This document shows, piece after piece, positions 18,000 through 31,500 of a DNA stretch of 64,000 nt; the first letter of the stretch is position 1; each line of letters opens with the position of its first letter. A program made the translations under genes and the position numbers. Below the pieces are notes generated by a model. That model was not told where the DNA came from. It saw only the letters and a program-made list of their open reading frames with translations, and did not search any database. Source of the DNA: Rhizobium sp. Root1212 (GTDB lineage: Bacteria > Pseudomonadota > Alphaproteobacteria > Rhizobiales > Rhizobiaceae); contig NZ_LMDA01000012.1 of the NCBI RefSeq assembly GCF_001424985.1, positions 557,991-621,990 on the forward strand, read 5' to 3'.

Positions 18000-19025
18000 A
18001 TGGTGGCGGATCAAGGCGGAGGTTCCACTGAAGCCGATGGCGGACCGGTCCGCCACATTCCGGTTCTTCTTCGCGAGGTTCTCGCCAGCCTCGAACCGGC
18101 CCCCGGCAAGATCATTCTCGACGGCACGTTTGGCGCAGGCGGGTATACCTCCGCGATCCTCGATGCCGGAGCCGATGTCATCGCGCTCGACCGCGATCCC
18201 AATGCGATCGCCGGCGGCCAGTCGCTGGTTGCGTCGAGCAATGGCCATCTGACGCTCATCCACTCCCGTTTCTCCGAGCTTGCCGATCATGCGCCGGCCG
18301 AAGGCCTCGATGGCGTCGTGCTCGATATCGGCGTCTCCTCCATGCAGATCGACGAGGCCGAGCGCGGCTTCTCCTTCCAGAAGAAGGGGCCGCTCGACAT
18401 GCGCATGTCGGCCGACGGCGTTTCCGCCGCCGATGTCGTCAATCGCGCCAAGGTTTCCGACCTCACCCGCATCTTCGGCTTCCTCGGCGAGGAGCCGCAA
18501 TCCGGCCGCATCGCCCGCGCCATCGAGAAACGTCGTGCCGAGCAGCCGTTCGAGACCACCCGTGATCTCGCCGGCCTGATCGAAATCGTCACGCCGCGCA
18601 AGGCCAAGGACAAGATCCATCCGGCCACCCGCGTCTTCCAGGCGCTGCGCATCTTCGTCAACGACGAACTGGGCGAGCTGGCGCAGGCGCTGTTTGCCGC
18701 CGAGCGGGCGCTGAAGCCCGGCGGCGTCCTGACCGTCGTCACCTTCCATTCGCTGGAAGACCGCATCGTCAAGAAGTTCTTCTCCGATCGCGCCGGCAAG
18801 GCTTCCGGCTCGCGCCACCTGCCGGTCGTCCATCAGCGTGCGGCAACCTTCGCACCAGTTGGCAAGGCTATGATTGCAGCCAGCGAAGAGGAAGCGGCAC
18901 AAAACCCGCGCGCCCGGTCCGCCAAGTTGCGGTCGGCAGTGCGCACGGAAGCCCCTCCAGAGGCGGATGATATGTCCATCTTCGATTTGCCGAACCTTGC
19001 AAGCCTTGGAAAGATGGGGTCCTGA
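18000..19025 (+). CDS. rsmH: 16S rRNA (cytosine(1402)-N(4))-methyltransferase
   Basis: Methylates N4 of C1402 in 16S rRNA (formerly MraW). The 341-residue protein has [10 protein letters not shown] near the start, [14 protein letters not shown] as SAM motif [22 protein letters not shown] (catalytic-site strand), GPLDMRM and, towards the end, [13 protein letters not shown], all family hallmarks. GGAGA five bases before the ATG sets the start; a much longer in-frame extension upstream overlaps mraZ and is not used. ftsL follows three bases after the stop. Confidence 0.96.
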   Translation: MVADQGGGSTEADGGPVRHIPVLLREVLASLEPAPGKIILDGTFGAGGYTSAILDAGADVIALDRDPNAIAGGQSLVASSNGHLTLIHSRFSELADHAPAEGLDGVVLDIGVSSMQIDEAERGFSFQKKGPLDMRMSADGVSAADVVNRAKVSDLTRIFGFLGEEPQSGRIARAIEKRRAEQPFETTRDLAGLIEIVTPRKAKDKIHPATRVFQALRIFVNDELGELAQALFAAERALKPGGVLTVVTFHSLEDRIVKKFFSDRAGKASGSRHLPVVHQRAATFAPVGKAMIAASEEEAAQNPRARSAKLRSAVRTEAPPEADDMSIFDLPNLASLGKMGS

Positions 19026-19028
19026 ACC

Positions 19029-19421
19029 ATGTTGCGTACTTTTGACATCGTTCTGATCGTCGTCATGACGGCCGCGGCAACGGTCACCTACACGATCAAG
19101 CATCAGGCCGAAAACAAGCTGGAAGAGGTCCGCAAGCTCGATGCCGGGATCAAGCTGGAAGAAGACACGATCGATCTTCTGCGCGCCGACTGGGCGCTGC
19201 TCACCCAGCCGAGCCGCCTCGAAAAGCTCGTCGGCAGCTATCAGCAGGACCTGCAACTGGCGCCGACGGCGCCGACCCAGCTCATTCATCCGCAGGAGCT
19301 GCCGATGCTGAAGGCGGATGTTCCGGTCGAGGAAGAGAAGGGCAAGGACGGCAAGCCGGTGTCAAAGACCGCTGCCGCCAAGAAAACAGATAATATCTCA
19401 ACGGGTTCGGTGGCGCGCTGA
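19029..19421 (+). CDS. ftsL: Cell division protein FtsL
   Basis: A small (130-residue) bitopic divisome protein: one transmembrane helix (IVLIVVMTAAATVTYTI), then a leucine-zipper-like coiled coil (AENKLEEVRKLDAGIKLEEDTIDLL) with the alphaproteobacterial LLRADWALLTQPSRLEKL signature. The C-terminal 40 residues are charged and variable. Position between rsmH and ftsI confirms the call. Its TGA overlaps the ftsI ATG by one base. Confidence 0.92.
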   Translation: MLRTFDIVLIVVMTAAATVTYTIKHQAENKLEEVRKLDAGIKLEEDTIDLLRADWALLTQPSRLEKLVGSYQQDLQLAPTAPTQLIHPQELPMLKADVPVEEEKGKDGKPVSKTAAAKKTDNISTGSVAR

Positions 19422-21163
19422 TGTCCTTTTTGTCGCGTATCATGGTGGTCAAGAGCAAGGCGCATTTCTCCACGGGCGGCAGCAATCGCCCCGGTGACGT
19501 CAACGCCTCCTTCGTCGGTTCTCGCAAGAAGAGCGGCAGCCAGGCCCGCAGCCGCGTCGCGATCATGATCGTTGGCTTCACGACGGTTTATTGCATCATC
19601 GGCGGCCGCCTCGTGCAATATGGCCTTGCCCAGCCGGAGACGGTGTCCAGCATCGGTCGCGGCGATAACCTCATGGCCTCGCGCCCGGATATCCTCGACC
19701 GCAATGGTGAAATCCTTGCGACCGACATCCGCACCGTCTCGCTCTATGCCGAGCCGAACAAGATCGTCGATGCCGACGAGGCGGTCGAGCAGCTCGCCAC
19801 CGTGCTGCCGAACCTCAACGTTGCCGATATCTACAACAAGCTGAAATCCAAATCGCGCTTCCAGTGGCTTCGCCGCCAGCTGACGCCGAAGCAGCAGAGC
19901 GAAATCCTGGCGCTCGGCATTCCCGGCATCGGCTTCCGTCCGGAAAAGCGCCGCTTCTATCCGGGCGGCCCGACCGCGGCTCACGTCGTCGGCCACGTCA
20001 ATGTCGACAACCGCGGCATTGCCGGCATGGAGCGCTATATCGACAACCAGGGCCTTGCCGACCTTGCCGCCATCGGCATGACCAGCGACGCCAAGCTGGA
20101 GCCGGTCAAGCTCTCGATCGACCTGCGTGTCCAGAACATCGTGCGCGATTCCGTGCTGCAGGCGATGACCGAATATCAGGCGATCGCGGCCGGCGCCGTG
20201 GTCATGGATGTGCATACCGGCGAAATCCTCGGCATGGCCTCCGTGCCGGATTACGATCCGAACAACCCGGCCGGCGGCGCGCAGGACGGCTGGATGAACC
20301 GCATGTCGAACGGCACGTTCGAAATGGGCTCGACCTTCAAGTCGTTCACGACGGCCATGGCGCTCGATTCCGGCAAGGTGACGCTGAAGGATACCTTCGA
20401 CGCCCGCTTCCCGATCCGTATCGGCGGCTTCACCATCAAGGATTTCCACGGCAAGCACCGCGTGCTGAGCGTGCCGGAAATCTTCCAGTATTCGTCGAAC
20501 ATCGGCACGGCAAAGATGGCCGATCTCGTCGGCATCGACGCTCATAAAGAGTTCCTGACCAAGATGGGCCTGCTGTCGAAGATGCAGACCGAGCTGCCGG
20601 AAGTGAAGATGCCGAGCCAGCCGCGTGTCTGGAAGAAGATCAACTCGATCACCATCTCCTTCGGCCACGGCGTCTCGACCACGCCGCTGCAGACCGCGGT
20701 CGCGGGCGCTGCCCTCATGAACGGCGGCAAGCTGATCGAACCGACCTTCCTGCCGCGCACGGTCGAAGAGGCCGATGCCGTCGCCGTTCCGGTCATCAAG
20801 AAGAGCACCAGCGACGACATGCGCTACCTCTTCCGCTACAACGGCATTTACGGCTCGGGCAAGAACGCGCTCGTTCCCGGCTATAATGTCGGCGGCAAGA
20901 CGGGTACGGCCGACAAGGTCGTCAACGGCCGCTATTCGAGCGATCTGAACTTCAACGCCTTCCTCGCCGGCTTCCCGATCGACAATCCGCAATATGTCGT
21001 CTTGTCCTTCATCGATGCGCCGAAGACGGGCGAGAAGGGCATTCGAACGGCCGCCGGCAATGCCGCGCCGATCGTGCGCAACATCATCAGCCGCTCGGCG
21101 CCACTTCTGGGTGTGGAGCCCAAGTTCGGAGCCGACGGTTCTGCCTTGCTGGTGTCGTATTGA
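19421..21163 (+). CDS. ftsI: Septal peptidoglycan transpeptidase FtsI (PBP3)
   Basis: Class B PBP that crosslinks septal peptidoglycan with FtsW. The 580-residue protein has a short cytoplasmic tail, one transmembrane helix (about residues 45-65), a PBP dimerisation domain beginning [17 protein letters not shown], and a transpeptidase domain with all three motifs: S304-T-F-K, S358-S-N and K493-T-G. Overlap with ftsL by one base implies coupled translation; murE follows after 64 bp. Confidence 0.96.
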   Translation: MSFLSRIMVVKSKAHFSTGGSNRPGDVNASFVGSRKKSGSQARSRVAIMIVGFTTVYCIIGGRLVQYGLAQPETVSSIGRGDNLMASRPDILDRNGEILATDIRTVSLYAEPNKIVDADEAVEQLATVLPNLNVADIYNKLKSKSRFQWLRRQLTPKQQSEILALGIPGIGFRPEKRRFYPGGPTAAHVVGHVNVDNRGIAGMERYIDNQGLADLAAIGMTSDAKLEPVKLSIDLRVQNIVRDSVLQAMTEYQAIAAGAVVMDVHTGEILGMASVPDYDPNNPAGGAQDGWMNRMSNGTFEMGSTFKSFTTAMALDSGKVTLKDTFDARFPIRIGGFTIKDFHGKHRVLSVPEIFQYSSNIGTAKMADLVGIDAHKEFLTKMGLLSKMQTELPEVKMPSQPRVWKKINSITISFGHGVSTTPLQTAVAGAALMNGGKLIEPTFLPRTVEEADAVAVPVIKKSTSDDMRYLFRYNGIYGSGKNALVPGYNVGGKTGTADKVVNGRYSSDLNFNAFLAGFPIDNPQYVVLSFIDAPKTGEKGIRTAAGNAAPIVRNIISRSAPLLGVEPKFGADGSALLVSY

Positions 21164-21227
21164 CCATGGAATGACAGTCCCCGAGGATTCGCCAGGGGGC
21201 GCGTCGATTCGTTTGAAAGTGCAGTCC

Positions 21228-22694
21228 ATGAAGCTCAATGAACTCCTTGGAAGGGATTTCCCCGACATTGCCGCGCAGCTCGAAAACGGCCGCGGCGACA
21301 TCGATATTTCCGGCATTACCGCCGATAGCCGCAAGGTCGAGCCCGGCTCGCTCTTCGTCGCGCTGTCCGGCAGCAAGGCCGATGGCGCCGCCTATATCGC
21401 GGATGCCGTTTCCAAGGGGGCTGCCGCCGTCATCTCGGCCGGCCCGGCAACAGCGACTGTCCCGGTTCTCGAAACCACGGTACCCCGCCGCGCACTCGCG
21501 CTCGCTGCCGCCCGCTTCTACGACCGCCAGCCGGAAACCATGGTCGCCGTCACCGGCACAGCCGGCAAGACCTCGGTCGCCTCCTTCACCCGACAGATCT
21601 GGGCGCATGCCGGCTATCAGGCCGCGATGATCGGCACCACCGGCGTCATTGCTCCGGGTCGCACCGAATACGGCTCGCTGACGACCCCCGATCCGGTGTC
21701 GCTCCACAAGCTGCTCGCCGAGCTTGCCGATGAGGGCGTGACCCACGCGGCGATGGAAGCCTCCAGCCACGGCCTCGACCAGTCGCGCCTCGATGGCGTG
21801 CGTCTCGCCGCTGCCGGCTTCACCAATCTCGGCCGCGACCACATGGATTACCACCCGACCGTCGAAGACTACATGGCCGCCAAGATGCGCCTCTTCGATA
21901 CGCTCATGCCGAAGGGCTCGCCTGCGGTGATCTTCGCCGATGGCGAATGGTCGAAAGCGGCAATCGAGGCCGCCTCCAAGGCCGGGCAGGATGTCCGCAC
22001 CGTCGGCCGCAAGGGCGATTTCCTCACCCTGAAGCGCGTCGAGCACTTCCGCCACAAGCAGATCGCCGAGGTTCATGTCGGTGACGAGATTTTCGAGGTT
22101 CACCTGCCGCTGGCCGGCGATTTCCAGATTTCCAATGCGCTGGTCGCGGCGGGCCTTGCGATCTCCACCGGCGTTTCGCCCAAGGTCGCCATGGCCGCCC
22201 TCGACCGGCTTACCGGCGCCTCCGGCCGCCTCGAACTGGTCGGCCACACGCCGGATGGCGCGCTCGCCTATGTCGATTACGCCCATAAGCCCGATGCGCT
22301 GGAAAACGTGCTGACCTCGGTGCGCCCCTTCACCACTGGCCGCGTCATCGTCGTCTTTGGTTGCGGCGGCGACCGCGACAAGGGCAAGCGGCCGATCATG
22401 GGCGAGATCGCGACACGGCTCGCCGATGTCGTTGTTGTCACCGACGACAACCCGCGCTCCGAGGTTCCCGCCGTCATCCGCAGCGAGATCATGGCCGCGG
22501 CAAAAGGCGCGACCGAAATCGGCGACCGCGCCGAGGCGATCAAGGCTGCCGTCGCCATGCTGACATCCGGCGATACACTTATCGTCGCCGGCAAGGGCCA
22601 TGAGGAAGGCCAAACCGTGGGTTCGGTCACCCTGCCGTTCTCCGACCATGCCGAGTTGAGGAAAGCCCTTGAGGCAAACGCGGGAGGCCGATGA
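21228..22694 (+). CDS. murE: UDP-MurNAc-L-Ala-D-Glu:meso-diaminopimelate ligase
   Basis: Adds meso-DAP to UDP-MurNAc-dipeptide. The 488-residue ligase has the ATP loop [11 protein letters not shown] (107-116), a central [15 protein letters not shown] motif, and D407-N-P-R (407-410), the signature for meso-DAP rather than lysine specificity. [12 protein letters not shown] at 21228 is the family-like start; an ATG at 21171 would add 19 atypical residues. It is one base from murF. Confidence 0.96.
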   Translation: MKLNELLGRDFPDIAAQLENGRGDIDISGITADSRKVEPGSLFVALSGSKADGAAYIADAVSKGAAAVISAGPATATVPVLETTVPRRALALAAARFYDRQPETMVAVTGTAGKTSVASFTRQIWAHAGYQAAMIGTTGVIAPGRTEYGSLTTPDPVSLHKLLAELADEGVTHAAMEASSHGLDQSRLDGVRLAAAGFTNLGRDHMDYHPTVEDYMAAKMRLFDTLMPKGSPAVIFADGEWSKAAIEAASKAGQDVRTVGRKGDFLTLKRVEHFRHKQIAEVHVGDEIFEVHLPLAGDFQISNALVAAGLAISTGVSPKVAMAALDRLTGASGRLELVGHTPDGALAYVDYAHKPDALENVLTSVRPFTTGRVIVVFGCGGDRDKGKRPIMGEIATRLADVVVVTDDNPRSEVPAVIRSEIMAAAKGATEIGDRAEAIKAAVAMLTSGDTLIVAGKGHEEGQTVGSVTLPFSDHAELRKALEANAGGR

Positions 22695-22695
22695 T

Positions 22696-24129
22696 TTGAG
22701 CTATCTCTGGACCACTGCCGATCTTCTGGCCGCCATGCACGGACGGCCGCTCGGAAACCTGCCGGAAGGCATCAACGGAATTTCCATCGACAGCCGCTCT
22801 CTTGGTAAGGGAGAGGCTTTTTTCGCGATCAAGGGCGACCGCGTCGACGGCCATGATTACGCCGGCGTGGCGATCGCCAACGGCGCGGCTCTGCTGGTCG
22901 TCAGCGAAGGCAAGCTGCCGGCGCTCGGCCGGCTGATCGCACCGATGATCGTCGTCGACGACGTGCTGGAGGCGATGATCCGCCTCGGCTGCGCCGCCCG
23001 CGACCGCAGCGCCGCCAAGATCATCGCCGTCACAGGCTCCGTCGGTAAGACGACGACCAAGGAGATGCTGCGTCATGTGCTTGCGCCGCAGGGCAGGGTG
23101 CACGCCTCCGTCGCCTCGTTCAACAACCATTGGGGTGTGCCGCTGACGCTGGCCCGCATGCCGGAAGCCACCGATTTCGGCATCTTTGAAATCGGCATGA
23201 ACCATGCCGACGAAATCCGGCCGCTGGTCAAGATGGTGCGCCCGCATGTGGCTGTCATTACCACAATCGCCGCCGCCCATCTCGGCAATTTCAAGGACTT
23301 GTCCGAGATCGCGGCCGCCAAGGCCGAGATCGTGGAAGGCCTCGTCGGCGGTGGTCACGTGATCCTCAATCGCGACAACGACCAGTACGCTTTCCTCGAA
23401 AAGAAGGCGAACGACCTCTGCGTCGCCCACATCCATAGCTTCGGCACCAATCCGCGTGCGGATTTCCGGCTTGTCGAATTTGCCGGCGGTTCGGAAAGCG
23501 GCGTGCTCTGGGCCGGTATCGATGGCCGCACGCTGGAAATCCCGATCGGCGCGCCCGGCCGCCATATCGCGGAAAATGCGCTGGCGGTGCTTGGCGCCGT
23601 CGGCATCGTCGGCGGCGATATCGACCGGGCCGCCGCATCGCTGTCGACGCTGCAGCCGGAAAAGGGCCGCGGCGAGCGCCATCGCCTCGCCATCGAAGGT
23701 GGCAGCTTCGCGCTGATCGACGAGAGCTACAATGCCAATCCGGCGTCCATGCGGGCGGCGATCGCGCTTCTCGGCGATGCCGAACCGGGTGAGGGCGGCC
23801 GGCGTATCGCCATCCTCGGCGACATGCTGGAGATGGGCGAGTTCTCGGCCAAGGTCCACGCGGCGTTGTCCGTGCTGCTGCGTGAGGCCGGCATCGAGCA
23901 TGTCTGGCTCGCCGGCCCCGAAATGGCGCATCTGCGCGACGTGCTGCCGGAAACGGTGAATCTCGAATACCGAGAGAGCGTCGATGATCTGAAAGCTTTT
24001 GCAGTCGATGCCATCGCGGCAGGGGATGTCGTGATGATCAAGTCGTCCAAGGGCACCGGCTGCGGACGCATCGTCGCGGCCTTGCTTGACAAGTATCCGG
24101 CATTTGAAGACACGGGTGCCGCCCAATAG
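22696..24129 (+). CDS. murF: UDP-MurNAc-tripeptide:D-Ala-D-Ala ligase
   Basis: Completes the UDP-MurNAc-pentapeptide. The 477-residue ligase has ITVTGSVGKTTTKEM-type ATP loop, ASFNNHWGVPLTLARMP, the E-x-G-MNHADEI segment and ESYNANPASMRAAI near the C-terminal domain. The start is an unusual TTG at 22696: GGGAGG lies eight bases before it and the resulting SYLWTTADLLAAM matches MurF N-termini. An upstream TTG at 22669 lies inside murE. It follows the murE stop after one base. Confidence 0.94.
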   Translation: MSYLWTTADLLAAMHGRPLGNLPEGINGISIDSRSLGKGEAFFAIKGDRVDGHDYAGVAIANGAALLVVSEGKLPALGRLIAPMIVVDDVLEAMIRLGCAARDRSAAKIIAVTGSVGKTTTKEMLRHVLAPQGRVHASVASFNNHWGVPLTLARMPEATDFGIFEIGMNHADEIRPLVKMVRPHVAVITTIAAAHLGNFKDLSEIAAAKAEIVEGLVGGGHVILNRDNDQYAFLEKKANDLCVAHIHSFGTNPRADFRLVEFAGGSESGVLWAGIDGRTLEIPIGAPGRHIAENALAVLGAVGIVGGDIDRAAASLSTLQPEKGRGERHRLAIEGGSFALIDESYNANPASMRAAIALLGDAEPGEGGRRIAILGDMLEMGEFSAKVHAALSVLLREAGIEHVWLAGPEMAHLRDVLPETVNLEYRESVDDLKAFAVDAIAAGDVVMIKSSKGTGCGRIVAALLDKYPAFEDTGAAQ

Positions 24130-24231
24130 GGCAGGCGCTCGACGCACTATTTATATGGCCGCAAGGCTACCCCTTCATCAGCTTCTCCTGATGGATGGAA
24201 TCCGAAACGAACCTTTGGGGAAAGGTCCCTT

Positions 24232-25332
24232 ATGCTCATCTGGCTTGTCGAATTGGCGGACCATATACAATTCTTCAATCTTTTCCGGTACATCACCTTC
24301 CGGACCGGCGCCGCTCTGTTCACCTCCGCCCTGATCGTCTTCCTCTTCGGGCCGAAGATGATCTCGTCGCTTCGGGTTCGCCAAGGCAGGGGCCAGCCGA
24401 TCCGCGCAGACGGTCCCCAGACCCATTTCAAGAAGGCCGGCACGCCGACCATGGGCGGCCTGATGATTCTCGCCGGCATCGTAGGCTCGTCGCTGCTCTG
24501 GGCCGATCTTTCCAGCGTTTACGTCGTTTCGACCCTGCTGGTGACCCTCGGCTTCGGCGCCATCGGCTTCTATGACGATTACCTCAAGGTCACCAAGCAG
24601 TCCGACAAGGGCTTTTCCGGCAAGGCACGCCTCGGTCTCGAATTCGTCTTTGCGGCGATTGCGGTGTTCTTCATGATGCGCGCCGCCCTGTCGGCGGGGG
24701 CTGCCGGCTCCACCTTCGGCTCGTCGCTGACCTTCCCGTTCCTCAAGGATTTCACCCTCAATCTCGGCTATTTCTTCATCCTGTTCGGTGGCTTCGTCAT
24801 CGTCGGCGCGGGCAATGCCGTGAACCTGACGGACGGCCTCGACGGTCTCGCCATCGTGCCTGTCATGATCGCCGCCGCCTCCTTCGGCGTCATCGCCTAT
24901 CTCGCCGGTAACGCCGTCTTCGCAAACTACCTGCAGATCCATTTCGTGCCCGGCACCGGCGAGCTTGCCGTCATCCTCGGCGCCGTCATCGGCGCAGGCC
25001 TCGGCTTCCTCTGGTTCAATGCGCCGCCGGCCGCCATTTTCATGGGCGACACCGGTTCGCTGGCGCTGGGCGGCCTGATCGGCACCGTTGCCGTCGCCAC
25101 CAAGCACGAGATCGTCATGATCATCATCGGCGGCCTGTTCGTCATGGAAACCCTGTCGGTCATCATCCAGGTGTTCTGGTTCAAGCGCACCGGCCGCCGC
25201 GTCTTCCTGATGGCGCCGATCCACCACCATTTCGAAAAGAAGGGCTGGACCGAAAGCCAGGTCGTCATCCGCTTCTGGATCATCGCCGTCATCCTGGCGA
25301 TGATCGGCCTCTCCACGCTCAAGCTGCGGTGA
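24232..25332 (+). CDS. mraY: Phospho-MurNAc-pentapeptide transferase
   Basis: Makes lipid I by moving phospho-MurNAc-pentapeptide to undecaprenyl phosphate in the inner membrane. The 366-residue protein has about ten hydrophobic segments and the MraY motifs [28 protein letters not shown] (catalytic DD), [26 protein letters not shown] and [24 protein letters not shown] before the ATG. A 102-bp gap with a small CATCAG/CTGATG hairpin separates it from murF; murD follows after six bases. Confidence 0.96.
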   Translation: MLIWLVELADHIQFFNLFRYITFRTGAALFTSALIVFLFGPKMISSLRVRQGRGQPIRADGPQTHFKKAGTPTMGGLMILAGIVGSSLLWADLSSVYVVSTLLVTLGFGAIGFYDDYLKVTKQSDKGFSGKARLGLEFVFAAIAVFFMMRAALSAGAAGSTFGSSLTFPFLKDFTLNLGYFFILFGGFVIVGAGNAVNLTDGLDGLAIVPVMIAAASFGVIAYLAGNAVFANYLQIHFVPGTGELAVILGAVIGAGLGFLWFNAPPAAIFMGDTGSLALGGLIGTVAVATKHEIVMIIIGGLFVMETLSVIIQVFWFKRTGRRVFLMAPIHHHFEKKGWTESQVVIRFWIIAVILAMIGLSTLKLR

Positions 25333-25338
25333 GCCCGG

Positions 25339-26727
<1,389 letters not shown>

Positions 26728-26774
26728 CGATACAGGAATTCGGGCGCGTCGCGCTCGCGGAAGGGGACAAAGAC

Positions 26775-27929
26775 ATGGTAAGCCGCGCCGAAAGAGGCCC
26801 GTTGGCCGACTGGTTCTGGACGATCGACAGGTTCTTCCTGGCGACCTTCATCCTGTTGATGGGGATCGGCTTCATGCTGTCCTTCGCGGCAAGCCCCGCC
26901 GTCGCCGAGCGTTTGAACCTCGACAGCTTCCACTTCGTCAAGCGCCACGCGGCCTTCCTGCTGCCGTCGCTGGCGATCATGATCGGTATCTCCTTCCTAT
27001 CGCCCCGGCAGGTGCGCCGCGCCGCGATCATCCTGCTCATCGTCTCCATCGGCATGATGCTGCTCGCGCTGTTCTTCGGCGCTGAGGTCAAGGGCTCACG
27101 GCGTTGGATTTCCATCGGCAGCCTGTCGATCCAGCCGTCCGAATTCATGAAGCCGGCCTTCGTCGTCGTCTGCGCCTGGCTGTTTTCCGAGCACGCCCGC
27201 CAGCCGGAAATCCCCGGAAACCTCTTCGCCATCCTGCTCTACGGCATGGTGGCGGCGCTTCTCGTCGCCCAGCCGGATCTTGGCCAGACCATCCTGACGA
27301 CCACCGTCTGGGGCGGCATGTTCTTCATGGCCGGCATGCCGTGGATCTGGATCATCCTGCTCGGCGGCGCGGGCGTCGGCGGCCTCGTGGTTGCCTATAC
27401 GCTGCTGCCGCACGTCGCCGGCCGTATCGACCGGTTCCTCACGGGCGAGGGCGATACCTTCCAGGTCGATACCGCCCGCGAGGCCATCATCCGCGGCGAC
27501 TGGTTCGGCCAGGGGCCGGGCGAGGGCATTATCAAGCGCATCATCCCGGATAGCCACACCGACTTCATCTTCTCCGTTGCAGCGGAAGAATTCGGCATTA
27601 TCTTTTGTATGGTGATCGTTGCGATCTTCGCCTTCCTCGTCATGCGCGGCCTGTCGCATGCGTTCCGCGAACGCAACGATTTCACGCGCTTCGCTGTTGC
27701 CGGTCTCGTGCTGCAGATCGGCATCCAGTCGATGATCAATGTCGGCGTCAACCTCGAACTCCTGCCGGCCAAGGGCATGACCCTGCCGCTGATTTCCTAT
27801 GGTGGCTCGTCGATGGTGGCGATCTGCGTCACGGCCGGCTTCATTCTGGCTTTGACCCGTCATCGGCCCGAAAAGCGCGCGGTCGAACGCAGCCTGTTCC
27901 GCTCCGGCATCGGTGTGCCGGCGGAGTGA
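26775..27929 (+). CDS. ftsW: Septal peptidoglycan glycosyltransferase FtsW (SEDS)
   Basis: Polymerises lipid II at the septum with FtsI. The 384-residue SEDS protein has about ten transmembrane helices and the family motifs GSRRWISIGSLSIQPSEFMK, AQPDLGQT, SHTDFIFSVAAEEFG (with the catalytic Asp region in the large loop upstream) and GMTLPLISYGGSSM. A 47-bp gap from murD contains GGAAGGGGAC as ribosome site. Confidence 0.96.
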   Translation: MVSRAERGPLADWFWTIDRFFLATFILLMGIGFMLSFAASPAVAERLNLDSFHFVKRHAAFLLPSLAIMIGISFLSPRQVRRAAIILLIVSIGMMLLALFFGAEVKGSRRWISIGSLSIQPSEFMKPAFVVVCAWLFSEHARQPEIPGNLFAILLYGMVAALLVAQPDLGQTILTTTVWGGMFFMAGMPWIWIILLGGAGVGGLVVAYTLLPHVAGRIDRFLTGEGDTFQVDTAREAIIRGDWFGQGPGEGIIKRIIPDSHTDFIFSVAAEEFGIIFCMVIVAIFAFLVMRGLSHAFRERNDFTRFAVAGLVLQIGIQSMINVGVNLELLPAKGMTLPLISYGGSSMVAICVTAGFILALTRHRPEKRAVERSLFRSGIGVPAE

Positions 27930-27963
27930 CGCCTTGGCTTTGCCGAGGCAGGAGAAAATATAA

Positions 27964-29088
27964 ATGACCAAAGGCATCATCATGTTGGCCGCCGGGGGAA
28001 CCGGCGGACATCTTTTTCCGGCAGAAGCGCTCGCCCATGAGCTGAAGGCGCTCGGCTGGTCCGTCCATCTCGTGACCGACAGCCGCGCCGAACGTTTCGC
28101 CGGAAAATTCCCCGCAGACGAAATCCACGTCGTTCCCTCGGCCACCATCGGCTCGAAGAACCCGATCAAGGTCACCCGCTCTTTGTGGAAGCTCTGGACC
28201 GGCATCCGCGCGGCCAAGCGGCTGATGGCCAAGGTGCGCCCGGCCGTCGTCGTCGGCTTCGGCGGCTATCCGACCGTGCCGCCGCTTCTGGCCGCAAGCA
28301 GCCTCGGCATCCCCTCGATGATTCACGAGCAAAACGCCGTCATGGGCCGCGCCAACAAGGCGCTCGCCAAAAAGGTCAAGGCCATCGCCGGCGGCTTCCT
28401 GCCGGAGACCGATGGCCCCTATGCGGCCAAGACGGTAACGACCGGCAACCCGGTCCGTCCCGCCGTGCTCGAAGCCGCCAAGGCTCCGTATCAGCCCTCC
28501 GCCGCGGGCGAAGACTTCCGCCTCGTCGTCTTCGGCGGCAGCCAGGGCGCGCAGTATTTCTCCAAGAGCGTGCCGACGGCGATCAGCCTGCTCGATGCCG
28601 ATCTGCAGAAGCGCCTGCGGCTCACCCAGCAGGCCCGCCCGGAAGACATGGAGATGGTTTCGAACTGCTCCGCCAAGCTCGATCTTAAATCCGAGATCCA
28701 GCCGTTCTTCACCGACATGGCCGAGCGCATCGGCAAGGCCCATCTGGTGATCTGCCGTTCGGGGGCCTCGACGGTCTCGGAAATCTCCGTCATCGGCCGC
28801 CCGGCGATCCTCGTGCCTTATCCTTATGCGCTCGATCACGATCAGGCCGCCAATGCCGCAGCCCTCGCCGCGACCGGCGGGGCGAAGGTCATCGCCCAAT
28901 CCGACCTTTCCGCCGAAAAGCTCAGCCGCATCCTGACCAATGCGATGACCAACCCGGACTCGCTCGTACAAATGGCGGAAAACGCCAAACGTGCGGGCAA
29001 GCCGGATGCCGCGCGCTTGCTTGCCGCCATGGTTGAAGCTATTGCAGGCGGTTTAACGATCGCGAAATTCAAGGAATCACGCCCATGA
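27964..29088 (+). CDS. murG: UDP-GlcNAc:lipid I GlcNAc transferase
   Basis: Makes lipid II on the cytoplasmic face of the inner membrane. The 374-residue GT28 enzyme has the N-terminal [17 protein letters not shown] loop, [26 protein letters not shown] and the UDP-GlcNAc-binding [19 protein letters not shown] with DHDQAANA. Its stop overlaps the murC start as ATGA. Confidence 0.96.
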   Translation: MTKGIIMLAAGGTGGHLFPAEALAHELKALGWSVHLVTDSRAERFAGKFPADEIHVVPSATIGSKNPIKVTRSLWKLWTGIRAAKRLMAKVRPAVVVGFGGYPTVPPLLAASSLGIPSMIHEQNAVMGRANKALAKKVKAIAGGFLPETDGPYAAKTVTTGNPVRPAVLEAAKAPYQPSAAGEDFRLVVFGGSQGAQYFSKSVPTAISLLDADLQKRLRLTQQARPEDMEMVSNCSAKLDLKSEIQPFFTDMAERIGKAHLVICRSGASTVSEISVIGRPAILVPYPYALDHDQAANAAALAATGGAKVIAQSDLSAEKLSRILTNAMTNPDSLVQMAENAKRAGKPDAARLLAAMVEAIAGGLTIAKFKESRP

Positions 29089-30500
29089 AAATGCCGCAGA
29101 GCATCGGTCTCGTCCACTTCATCGGGATTGGCGGCATCGGCATGAGCGGTATCGCCGAGGTGCTGCACAATCTCGGCCACAGGGTGCAGGGCTCCGACCA
29201 GTCCGACAGCGCCAACGTTCAGCGCCTGCGCGACAAGGGCATCGAGGTCTTCGTCGGCCATAAGGCGGAAAACCTCGGTGATGCCGAAGTCGTCGTCGTC
29301 TCCACCGCGATCAAGAAGACCAACCCGGAACTGATCGCCGCCCGCGAAAAGCTGCTGCCGGTCGTGCGCCGCGCCGAAATGCTGGCGGAACTCATGCGCT
29401 TCCGCAACGCCATCGCCATCGGCGGCACCCACGGCAAGACGACCACCACGTCGATGGTCGCCTCCCTTCTCGAAGCCGGTGGCCTCGACCCGACCGTCAT
29501 CAATGGCGGCATCATCAATGCCTATGGCACCAATGCCCGCATGGGCGAGGGTGAGTGGATGGTGGTCGAAGCCGACGAATCGGACGGCACCTTCCTGAAG
29601 CTGCCCGCCGATATCGCCGTCGTCACCAATATCGACCCCGAGCACCTCGATCACTACGGTAATTTCGACGCCGTGCGCGCCGCTTTCCGCCAGTTCGTCG
29701 AAAACGTGCCGTTCTACGGTTTTGGCGTCATGTGCCTCGATCATCCCGAAGTGCAGACCATGGTCTCGAAGATCGAGGACCGCAAGGTCATCACCTACGG
29801 CGAAAACCCGCAGGCCGACGTGCGCTTCTCCAACATCCGCATGGATGGTGCGACCTCGGTCTTCGACATCGAAATCCGCCGCCGCCGCACCGGCCAGGTC
29901 ATCTCCATGACCGACCTGCGCCTGCCGATGCCCGGCCGCCACAACGTTTCGAACGCGACAGCCGCCATCGCCGTCGCCCAGCGTCTCGGCATCCCGCCGG
30001 AAGCCATTGCCCGCGGCATCGCCAATTTCAGCGGCGTCAAGCGCCGCTTCACCTTCACCGGCGAGTGGAACGGCGTCTGCGTCTATGACGACTACGGCCA
30101 CCACCCCGTCGAGATCAAGGCCGTACTGCGCGCCGCGCGCGAGGCCTGTCAGGGCCGAATCATCGCCGTACACCAGCCGCACCGCTATTCGCGCCTGGAA
30201 AGCCTGTTCACCGATTTCGCCGCCTGCTTCAACGATGCCGACACGATCATGATCGCGCCGGTCTATTCGGCGGGTGAAGACCCCATCGAAGGCGTGAATT
30301 CGCAGGAACTGGTTTCCCGCATGAAAGCCGGCGGCCATCGCGACGCCCGTTACATCGAAGGCCCGGACGCGATCGCTCCTATCGTCGCAGGCATTGCGCA
30401 ACCGGGAGACTTTGTGGTTCTCTTGGGGGCTGGCAGCATCACCTACTGGGCCGCTGCTCTTCCGAAGGAACTCGCAGGCATTTCAGGACATTCCGCATGA
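29085..30500 (+). CDS. murC: UDP-MurNAc:L-alanine ligase
   Basis: Adds the first amino acid to UDP-MurNAc. The 471-residue ligase shows [17 protein letters not shown] (UDP-binding loop), [16 protein letters not shown] (ATP loop), [23 protein letters not shown] and [16 protein letters not shown]. Overlaps both neighbours by four bases (ATGA), so murG-murC-murB are translationally coupled. Confidence 0.97.
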   Translation: MKMPQSIGLVHFIGIGGIGMSGIAEVLHNLGHRVQGSDQSDSANVQRLRDKGIEVFVGHKAENLGDAEVVVVSTAIKKTNPELIAAREKLLPVVRRAEMLAELMRFRNAIAIGGTHGKTTTTSMVASLLEAGGLDPTVINGGIINAYGTNARMGEGEWMVVEADESDGTFLKLPADIAVVTNIDPEHLDHYGNFDAVRAAFRQFVENVPFYGFGVMCLDHPEVQTMVSKIEDRKVITYGENPQADVRFSNIRMDGATSVFDIEIRRRRTGQVISMTDLRLPMPGRHNVSNATAAIAVAQRLGIPPEAIARGIANFSGVKRRFTFTGEWNGVCVYDDYGHHPVEIKAVLRAAREACQGRIIAVHQPHRYSRLESLFTDFAACFNDADTIMIAPVYSAGEDPIEGVNSQELVSRMKAGGHRDARYIEGPDAIAPIVAGIAQPGDFVVLLGAGSITYWAAALPKELAGISGHSA

Positions 30501-31471
30501 AACAGGTAAACGGCACCCAACTTCTGGCTTCTCTCGGGGAGGGCGTGAACGCATTGCGCGGACGCCTGACGCCGGATGCACCCATGGACCGTGTGACCTG
30601 GTTCCGCGCCGGCGGTCTCGCCGAACTGATGTTCCAGCCGCACGACCTTGAAGACCTCGTGACCTTCCTGCAGCTCCTGCCGGAAGACGTCCCCGTCATG
30701 GTCGCCGGCGTCGGCTCCAACCTGCTCGTGCGCGACGGCGGCATCGAGGGCGTGGTCATCCGCCTCTCTGCCAAGGGTTTTGGCGATATCGAGCTTGTCG
30801 CTGAAAACCGCGTCAAGGCTGGCGCCATCTGCCCGGACAAGAACCTTGCCGCGATGACGCTCGATCACGGCATCGGCGGCTTCGCTTTCTATTACGGCAT
30901 CCCCGGCTCCGTCGGCGGTGCGCTGCGCATGAATGCCGGCGCCAATGGCGGCGAGACGTGCGAGCGCGTCGTCGAGGTCCATGCGGTCGACCGCAAGGGC
31001 AACAAGCATGTGCTCTCCAAGGCCGACATGGGCTACAGCTACCGCCATTCGTCGGCCTCGAAGGACCTGATCTTCACCCATGCTGTCTTCGAGGGCTATG
31101 CGGAAGACAAGACCAAGATCCGCACCGAGATGGACGCCGTGCGCCAGCACCGCGAAACCGTGCAACCGATCCGAGAAAAGACCGGTGGCTCGACCTTCAA
31201 GAACCCGGAAGGCCATTCCGCCTGGAAGCTGATCGACGAAGCCGGCTGCCGCGGCCTGATGATCGGCGGCGCGCAGATGTCGCCGATGCACTGCAATTTC
31301 ATGATCAACACGGGCCAAGCGAGCGGCTACGAACTCGAATATCTCGGCGAGACCGTGCGCCAGCGCGTGATGGAAAACTCCGGCATCGCGCTGCAGTGGG
31401 AAATCAAGCGCGTTGGCAATTTCATGCCGGGCTACGAGGTCAAGGAATTCCTCGGCAAGGCTTTGGCGTAA
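30497..31471 (+). CDS. murB: UDP-N-acetylenolpyruvoylglucosamine reductase
   Basis: NADPH- and FAD-dependent reduction that forms UDP-MurNAc. The 324-residue protein has the FAD-binding [15 protein letters not shown] and [45 protein letters not shown], and the catalytic [21 protein letters not shown] with the active-site Ser. It lacks the extra domain of E. coli type I enzymes and so is type II. It is the last gene of the first dcw block; an intergenic repeat and a convergent gene follow. Confidence 0.96.
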   Translation: MKQVNGTQLLASLGEGVNALRGRLTPDAPMDRVTWFRAGGLAELMFQPHDLEDLVTFLQLLPEDVPVMVAGVGSNLLVRDGGIEGVVIRLSAKGFGDIELVAENRVKAGAICPDKNLAAMTLDHGIGGFAFYYGIPGSVGGALRMNAGANGGETCERVVEVHAVDRKGNKHVLSKADMGYSYRHSSASKDLIFTHAVFEGYAEDKTKIRTEMDAVRQHRETVQPIREKTGGSTFKNPEGHSAWKLIDEAGCRGLMIGGAQMSPMHCNFMINTGQASGYELEYLGETVRQRVMENSGIALQWEIKRVGNFMPGYEVKEFLGKALA

Positions 31472-31500
31472 GCGATTATCGCTCGGAATGGCGGCTGGCT

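Noticed and set aside
19286..21376. 696-codon minus-strand frame across ftsI
   Set aside because: Antisense shadow of ftsI with no family motifs and biased composition.
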